This document shows, in pieces, positions 58,894 through 64,000 of a DNA stretch of 64,000 nt. A program made the translations under genes and the position numbers. The DNA is from UBA7359 sp963976795 (GTDB lineage Bacteria; Pseudomonadota; Gammaproteobacteria; Eutrophobiales; Eutrophobiaceae): positions 124,001 through 188,000 of the forward strand of contig CAXBLT010000004.1 in the NCBI GenBank assembly GCA_963976795.1. Reading direction: 5' to 3'. The notes under the pieces were generated by a model. The model saw nothing but the letters and a program-made list of their open reading frames with translations. It was not told the origin of the DNA and did not search any database. Each line of letters starts with the position of its first letter. Positions within the stretch are counted from its first letter, which is position 1.

Positions 58894-60618
58894 ATGCCTA
58901 TCGATGGGTTACAGGCTCGTGTCCTCAACCATATTGCGCAGGTTTATCCTGACATCAATGCCCGGGAACTTAGTGCTCGTTTAATAGCTACTATGGGGTT
59001 GTATGAAAAACACTCTGAGCCGGAACAATACAAAAACCATTGGGACGAAGAGGACATCGCAGTTATCACTTATGGCAATACTTTCACAAGAAAAAATGAA
59101 ACACCGTTAGACACGTTATACAACTTTTTATCGGCTTATCTAAAAGATTCAATAAATATCGTTCATCTATTACCTTTCTTTCCTTATAGTTCCGACGATG
59201 GTTTCGCTGTATTGGATTATACACTAGTTAACGATGCTTGCGGTGATTGGGATGATATTGTACATATCGCAAATGAATTTAAGTTAATGTCTGATCTGGT
59301 GATCAATCATTGCTCTGGTCGTAGTCGTTGGTTTGAACAATTAAAAGCGGGTGAAGCGCCGGGCAAAGATTATTTTTATTGTGTTGACCCTAATGCAAAT
59401 CTATCCAATGTGATTAGACCAAGAACGAGCCCTTTGTTAAGAGAAGTATCGACGCCGGAGGGCAGCGTTCATGTTTGGTGTACATTCAGTCATGACCAGC
59501 CAGATTTAAATTTTGAGAACCCGGAAGTTTTATTAGAATTTGTCAATATAATTCGCCTGTATCTTGAGCGAGGGATTAAAATATTTCGTTTAGATGCAAT
59601 TGCATTCTTATGGAAAGAGGTCGGAACAAATTGTATCAATCTGCCACAAACACATGAAATTGTGCGTTTGCTAAGGACTTTAATTGAATACCACACGCCT
59701 GATGCGATTATCATTACTGAAACTAATATTCCGAATCGAGAGAATCTGGCTTACTTTGGTAACGCGAATGAAGCACATATTATTTATAATTTTCCACTAC
59801 CGCCTTTACTATTAAATATGTTGCTTACAGGGAGCAGCCACTATTTTAAGAATTGGTTAATGAGTATGCCGCCTGCGATGATGGGCACAACATATTTAAA
59901 TTTCATTGCGTCACATGATGGTATTGGTCTGAGGCCAGTTGAAGGTTTATTGAATGAAGAAGAAATAACAGAACTTGTCGCTACAATGGAATCATTTGGT
60001 GGGGAAATATCCTGGCGCGCCCTTGATGACGGGAAAAACAAGCCGTATGAAATAAATATCACTTTATATGATGCATTAAAAGGAACCATTGAAAATGGTG
60101 TAGATCAATGGCAACAGGAACGTTTTATTTGTGCACATACCATTATGCTAGCATTAGAAGGTTTGCCGGCTTTTTATATTCATAGTTTGTTTGCTACCGA
60201 AAATGATTACGATAAATTTAAAAATACAAATAACAAAAGAGCCATCAATCGTCATGACTGGCAATGTGACGAGTTGGAAGCCTTGTTAAACACTGAGAAT
60301 CATCACTCTGCTGTATTTACTAGATTAAAAAAACTCATCACTATTCGCAAAAATCAAGCCGCCTTTCATCCGAATGCAACTCAATTCACTTTGCACTTGG
60401 GAGATACTGTTTGTGCTTTTTGGAGACAAAGTTTGAATCGGAATCAAAGTATATTCGCCTTGAATAACGTCACTGATGAAAAACAAGAAATAACATTAAC
60501 TAATATCAATCTAATTGAAATGGATGATTGGGTGGATTTAATTAGTAATGTTAAGTTGCAACAAGGTCAAGAGACTTTGGTGTTAGAACCTTATCAATCT
60601 GTATGGTTGAGTAATTAG
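58894..60618 (+). CDS. Glucosylglycerate phosphorylase (GH13_18, sucrose-phosphorylase family)
   Basis: A 574-residue GH13 phosphorylase. The barrel has FFPYSSDDGFAVLDY, DLVINHCSGRS, the nucleophile Asp in IFRLDAIAFLWKEVGT, the acid/base Glu in IIITETNIPN and the transition-state Asp in FIASHDGIGLRP. The sucrose phosphorylase family also includes glucosylglycerate phosphorylases, which split glucosylglycerate with phosphate to glucose-1-phosphate and glycerate. Linkage to gpgS favours this over sucrose. It would recycle the solute after osmotic downshift. It ends the operon. Confidence 0.84.
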   Translation: MPIDGLQARVLNHIAQVYPDINARELSARLIATMGLYEKHSEPEQYKNHWDEEDIAVITYGNTFTRKNETPLDTLYNFLSAYLKDSINIVHLLPFFPYSSDDGFAVLDYTLVNDACGDWDDIVHIANEFKLMSDLVINHCSGRSRWFEQLKAGEAPGKDYFYCVDPNANLSNVIRPRTSPLLREVSTPEGSVHVWCTFSHDQPDLNFENPEVLLEFVNIIRLYLERGIKIFRLDAIAFLWKEVGTNCINLPQTHEIVRLLRTLIEYHTPDAIIITETNIPNRENLAYFGNANEAHIIYNFPLPPLLLNMLLTGSSHYFKNWLMSMPPAMMGTTYLNFIASHDGIGLRPVEGLLNEEEITELVATMESFGGEISWRALDDGKNKPYEINITLYDALKGTIENGVDQWQQERFICAHTIMLALEGLPAFYIHSLFATENDYDKFKNTNNKRAINRHDWQCDELEALLNTENHHSAVFTRLKKLITIRKNQAAFHPNATQFTLHLGDTVCAFWRQSLNRNQSIFALNNVTDEKQEITLTNINLIEMDDWVDLISNVKLQQGQETLVLEPYQSVWLSN

Positions 60619-61324
60619 TTTATCTTAATTTTAATTTACGAAATACATTTTCAAGTGACGAGCGCTTTTGCATTAAAAGTGATTGATAGTAATGAAAAAC
60701 ATTACTGCCTAAAAAAGCTAATAACTATAAAGGCTATGTTACTTGATTCCATAAACTATTTGTTTTAATAGAAAACAATAAGTTTCAGCTAAATTACTTG
60801 CTTGTCCAAATGGTTCAATTGAAACTAATTCATTTTTTCATGAATTCAGAATAGTTGTTTTTAATGTTGTCTATGTAAGGTTGAGGAAATAAAGGTATCT
60901 AGAGCGACGGAAGCCATATCGTTATGAATGGAGCTTACTTAAACTTCATAGAGAATACTTTTTATCGTTTATGATCTTCGTACAGGCGTTGCTCTAGTGA
61001 ATATAGTGCGTCATTCTTAACTGGATTCCCGCCTGCGCGGGAAGGATAGTTTAAGAAAGTGTCATTTAAGTCAGGTTCGGCTTTTCGGTATTAAGCTAAT
61101 GAATTAAACATTTCCTACCAGTTTGAATATAAGAAATCAGGCCGGGCTAGAATTAATTTTAATTGTTAGAAATCATTAAATCGAAGGTCTGCCCGCTTTT
61201 TTCCAGGCTACAAACTTAAAATATCTTTGTTTCACCTCTATACGGCACTTATAAGTATATTGTATATTGCTCATTGGGCTAAATAAACTTAACTTATTCA
61301 TAAAATTGGGTCACACATAAGATC
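60619..61324. other. Long intergenic region before PQQ dehydrogenase
   Basis: About 700 bases with no convincing gene. It contains the third palindromic element (61005-61065) and the presumed promoter region of the PQQ dehydrogenase in the last 200 bases. A weak CGGGC/GCCCG long-range pairing (near 61145 and 61192, followed by T6) could form a leader structure. I saw no other repeats or terminator for the glucosylglycerate operon. Confidence 0.5.
61005..61065. repeat. Dispersed palindromic element, copy 3 (single hairpin)
   Basis: A TTCCCGC-CTGC-GCGGGAA hairpin at 61026-61043 lies between imperfect inverted arms (GTCATTCTTAACT at 61010-61022; AGTTTAAGAAAGTGTCAT at 61048-61065). The hairpin core is identical to that of copy 1, and the AAGTGTC right end resembles copy 2. 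It is the shortest member in the window. Confidence 0.65.
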
Positions 61325-63208
61325 ATGAAAAATTATCATTCAACACGATTTCTAAAGATTACAATTTTCATATTTTTAATATTCTCTTTATCAGCATGTT
61401 CAGACAAAGAGGAAGCTAAAACTAAAACACCTAGTGCTGAAGTTACAAAACCAAGTGCTCCTGCTACTGTAGAAACAGAAGAAGCTCCGGTTGTTAGTGT
61501 CTCAGATGAGAATGACTCAGTTGATTGGGCAAAGTACGGAAACAATTATGCAAATCACCGCTTTAGTGAATTGAATCAGATTAATATAGAAAACGTAGAT
61601 CAGTTAGAACTCGCCTGGACTTATCAAACGGGTATCAAAAAAACTTTTCAAACGAGTCCTATAGTAATTGATGGTGTTATGTTTATCACCACACCATTAA
61701 ATGACGTTATTTCAATGGATGCGCTGACGGGTAAAGAAATATGGCGTTATAAGCATGATTTGCAAGGCGATAAGTTTTGTTGTGGCCCTTCAAACCGTGG
61801 TCCTGCTGTTTCTGATGGCAAAGTGTTTACGGTAACGATTGACGCTCGATTAATTGCATTAGATCAAAAAACAGGTGAAAAATTATGGGATGTTCCTATC
61901 TCAGATCCTGATTCCGGTATCGATGAAGAAATGAACCCGGTTACGAATATGGAAGAATTGAAGGGAGCTGTAATGACTGGCGCTTCCGGGCACAGCGCTA
62001 GCCTTGCGCCACAAGTTTATGACGGTAAGGTGTTTGTCGGTATTACGGGTGCTGGCTATGGGCTACATATGGAGGTTGAACAGGATGGTAAACCAACTTT
62101 AGCAGTAGGTGGGCTTGCCGGTGGCGGTCATGGTCTGCGAGGTTTTATGGTTGCGTACGATGTGAATACTGGTAAAGAAATTTGGCGTTGGTATAGCTCA
62201 TCGGAGGAAAATTGGGAAGGAGACTGGGTTGAAGCAGCTTCAGGTGGTGAAAGTTTTAATCGTGATATTGCAAAAGAAAAAGCTAACGCGGAAAAATACA
62301 AGGATTCCTGGAAATTAGGAGGCGGTTCAATCTGGACTACCCCGGCTCTGGATACTGAACTAGGATTACTTTATTTTGGTACGGGTAATCCTTCTCCAAA
62401 CATGGAAGATTCTACCCGTCCGGGTGATAGTTTAAATACAGTGAGTTTGATTGCGTTAGACGTTAATACGGGTGAACTCAAATGGGCTTATCAACAAGTA
62501 CCGCATGATCGTTGGGGTTATGATGTTGCTAGTCCACCCGTATTATTTGATTTTATTAAAGACGGCAAAACTATCAAAGCGGTATCTCAGGCAAGTAAAG
62601 TTGGCTGGTTATTTATTCATGACAGGGCAACCGGTGAGTTGTTATTACGCTCTGATGCTTTTGTTCCGCAAGAAAATCTATTTGCCATACCAACAGAAGA
62701 GGGTGTGCGTATTGCGCCAAGCACTTTTGGTGCTACCACATGGTCGCCTACAGCGTATTATCCTGAATTGAATTCAATGTTTATTGCGGGCATCTATACA
62801 GCGGCAAAATTCTACTCAAAAAAATTAACCCCTGAACCTGGTAAACCCTGGGAAAGTTTTACCTTTTTTAAACCGACTTCAGATCCTACCTGGGGCAACA
62901 TAACATCAGTTGATCTGGCCACAGGTAAAATCAAGTGGGAGGTCAAAACAGAACAGCCTATGGTTGGTGGTGTTATGGCGACTGCGGGCGGACTTCTCTT
63001 TGCCGGTGAGGGGAATGGTAATTTTAATGCATACGAAGCCGTGACGGGTAAACTACTCTGGCAATATAAGAGTCAATACGGCGTAAATGCACCGCCCATC
63101 ACCTACAAGCTTAATGGCATACAATATGTAGCGGTAGCTTCTGGTGGCAGTGGCATTTTCAATTATACAATGGGCGATGAAATACTGGTCTTCAAGCTTA
63201 AACAGTAA
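61325..63208 (+). CDS. PQQ-dependent dehydrogenase lipoprotein
   Basis: A 627-residue quinoprotein with an eight-bladed propeller. A lipobox (SLSAC, Cys25) anchors it in a membrane of the periplasm. The vicinal disulfide Cys152-Cys153 with NRG (CCGPSNRG) contacts PQQ. LGGGSIWTTPALD and FGTGNPSP (Asn355) are family motifs. Where methanol dehydrogenases have GAE-x-G and WD-x-[A/D], this protein has TGAGYG with an insert of about 25 residues (245-271) and WGYD (397-400). No haem-binding CxxCH is present. It oxidises an alcohol or sugar and is likely served by pqqA-E; the substrate cannot be deduced. Confidence 0.88.
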   Translation: MKNYHSTRFLKITIFIFLIFSLSACSDKEEAKTKTPSAEVTKPSAPATVETEEAPVVSVSDENDSVDWAKYGNNYANHRFSELNQINIENVDQLELAWTYQTGIKKTFQTSPIVIDGVMFITTPLNDVISMDALTGKEIWRYKHDLQGDKFCCGPSNRGPAVSDGKVFTVTIDARLIALDQKTGEKLWDVPISDPDSGIDEEMNPVTNMEELKGAVMTGASGHSASLAPQVYDGKVFVGITGAGYGLHMEVEQDGKPTLAVGGLAGGGHGLRGFMVAYDVNTGKEIWRWYSSSEENWEGDWVEAASGGESFNRDIAKEKANAEKYKDSWKLGGGSIWTTPALDTELGLLYFGTGNPSPNMEDSTRPGDSLNTVSLIALDVNTGELKWAYQQVPHDRWGYDVASPPVLFDFIKDGKTIKAVSQASKVGWLFIHDRATGELLLRSDAFVPQENLFAIPTEEGVRIAPSTFGATTWSPTAYYPELNSMFIAGIYTAAKFYSKKLTPEPGKPWESFTFFKPTSDPTWGNITSVDLATGKIKWEVKTEQPMVGGVMATAGGLLFAGEGNGNFNAYEAVTGKLLWQYKSQYGVNAPPITYKLNGIQYVAVASGGSGIFNYTMGDEILVFKLKQ

Positions 63209-63267
63209 CGTGACTACAATGTTGATAGTAACTCTAGAGTTCTAGCAACACATTGTTTGAAATATTA

Positions 63268-63294
63268 AAACGGGTGCTAAAAGCACCCGTTTTA
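63268..63294. terminator. Bidirectional intrinsic terminator
   Basis: A perfect 12-bp stem (AAAACGGGTGCT / AGCACCCGTTTT) with a three-base loop lies between the convergent PQQ dehydrogenase and TPR genes, and T-runs lie on both strands. Confidence 0.92.
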
Positions 63295-63303
63295 ATTTAA
63301 GAC

Positions 63304-63954
63304 TTACTTTGTTTTTTCTAGTATTTCCGCAAGGCGTTCTTCAGCTTCATCGCGTCGTCCTTTGTCGGCAACTTCACGGTCCGTACGAGTAGGAGAAGAC
63401 AATGCTTTTTTATAAAATATTTCAGCTTGCTGATATTTTTTCTGTTTCCTGAGAAAGTCTCCGTAGTAGAAATTAGCGTCAATATCATCAGGGTTAAGGG
63501 CGATTGCCTTGTCTAGGTATTCTTTAGCAAGATTAAGGTCACCGAAGGCGATGGGCCACTCTGGGACGAGAAAGTATAGGGTGCCAAGATAAGTGTTAGC
63601 GGCGCCTTTTGATGCATCAGGATCAATTTTGAGAGATTGTTCTAAAGCATTTCGAGATTTGGTGACTGCATCTAATGCTCTTAAAGTGCCTATTGCGCCA
63701 GCATAAGTCGATAACACAATTCCTTCCCATAGATGAGCTTCAGCATTGTCTGGTTGAAGTTTACGAATTGCTGTGGCTTTTAATGACAAATTTTTCAAGG
63801 CATTTTCTTGATTCTTTTTAGCCACCGTATACTTTATGGTGGCCCATTCTTTTTGTACTTGCAGTATTTCCGCATTGATTTCTGCTTTAACTACAATGGA
63901 AAGAAGCATGAGCCCAATAAAGATCGGTAAAGACAGGTGAGAAAATCTTTTCAT
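63304..63954 (-). CDS. Exported TPR-repeat protein
   Basis: A 216-residue protein with a signal peptide (KRFSHLSLPIFIGLMLLSIVVKA). At least three to four tetratricopeptide units can be seen: PDNAEAHLWEGIVLSTYAG, ALEQSLKIDPDASKGAANTYLG, AKEYLDKAIALNPDDIDANFYYGDFL and KYQQAEIFYKKALSSP. A charged tail (RRDEAEERLAEILEKTK) closes the protein. It probably scaffolds protein contacts in the periplasm; partners are unknown. Convergent with the PQQ dehydrogenase gene. Confidence 0.82.
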   Translation of the reverse strand: MKRFSHLSLPIFIGLMLLSIVVKAEINAEILQVQKEWATIKYTVAKKNQENALKNLSLKATAIRKLQPDNAEAHLWEGIVLSTYAGAIGTLRALDAVTKSRNALEQSLKIDPDASKGAANTYLGTLYFLVPEWPIAFGDLNLAKEYLDKAIALNPDDIDANFYYGDFLRKQKKYQQAEIFYKKALSSPTRTDREVADKGRRDEAEERLAEILEKTK

Positions 63955-64000
63955 GTTTTATTCCTGCTGATTATTTCGATTATGGTGTTTACTATTAAGG

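Noticed and set aside
1..64000. CRISPR array, tRNA, rRNA or prophage
   Set aside because: No regularly spaced repeats, no cloverleaf genes and no phage structural genes were seen on reading the window.

Overview
The window looks like chromosome of a low-GC (roughly 40% by eye) Gram-negative gammaproteobacterium that lives on one-carbon compounds, probably marine. The evidence is a complete PQQ biosynthesis operon (pqqA-E), a divergent operon of genes known from tetrahydromethanopterin/methanofuran cofactor clusters, a large molybdenum-cofactor block with fdhD (formate dehydrogenase accessory), a PQQ-dependent dehydrogenase lipoprotein, and a glucosylglycerate compatible-solute operon. An outer-membrane porin, a Braun-type lipoprotein, HrpA, ParC/ParE, HslR and AmpG fit Gammaproteobacteria. 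I cannot name the genus; a methylotroph or methanotroph is the best reading.

Layout. 0.4-4.7 kb: porin, an unknown SHOCT-tailed secreted protein, proline iminopeptidase and folP. 4.7-8.0 kb (minus): pqqE, D, C, B and the 24-residue pqqA precursor. 8.25-11.4 kb (plus): DHPS-like DUF6513 protein, DUF447 protein, MfnB-like enzyme and a pterin dehydratase, all overlapping. 11.9-17.9 kb: molybdopterin genes moaC, moaD, moaE, moeA, mobB (frameshifted), mobA, fdhD and moaA, with a decayed lhgO remnant inside. 18-29 kb: CYTH protein, AmpG-type permease, SelW-like protein, a PP2C-membrane-SUMF1 fusion, hrpA, a CPA2 antiporter and a CMD-Rieske fusion. 29-33.6 kb: MoxR/DUF58/transglutaminase operon. 33.7-45 kb: mixed housekeeping and stress genes with two copies of a palindromic dispersed element. 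45.2-47.4 kb: a small accessory island with an ISXO2-type transposase, three convergent small genes and a possible small RNA. 47.4-54.4 kb: folE2, ispA-xseB, the rubrerythrin operon and parE. 54.5-64 kb: parC, glucosylglycerate genes, a third copy of the dispersed element, a PQQ dehydrogenase and a TPR protein.

How they fit together. PQQ made by pqqA-E serves periplasmic quinoprotein dehydrogenases such as the 61.3 kb lipoprotein. The pterin operon (with folE2 and folP elsewhere) points to H4MPT-linked formaldehyde oxidation to formate. The Mo-cofactor genes and fdhD then supply formate dehydrogenase. The MpgP-like phosphatase, glucosyl-3-phosphoglycerate synthase and GH13 phosphorylase make and recycle glucosylglycerate.

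No tRNA, rRNA, CRISPR array or prophage was seen. The most unusual items are: the PP2C-SUMF1 fusion without FGE cysteines; mobB broken exactly at an A7 slippery heptamer; the dispersed element family with terminal inverted repeats; an orphan minus-strand terminator that may end a small RNA; a palindromic operator before rubrerythrin; and a quinoprotein whose usual metal-site Glu and catalytic Asp positions look substituted.
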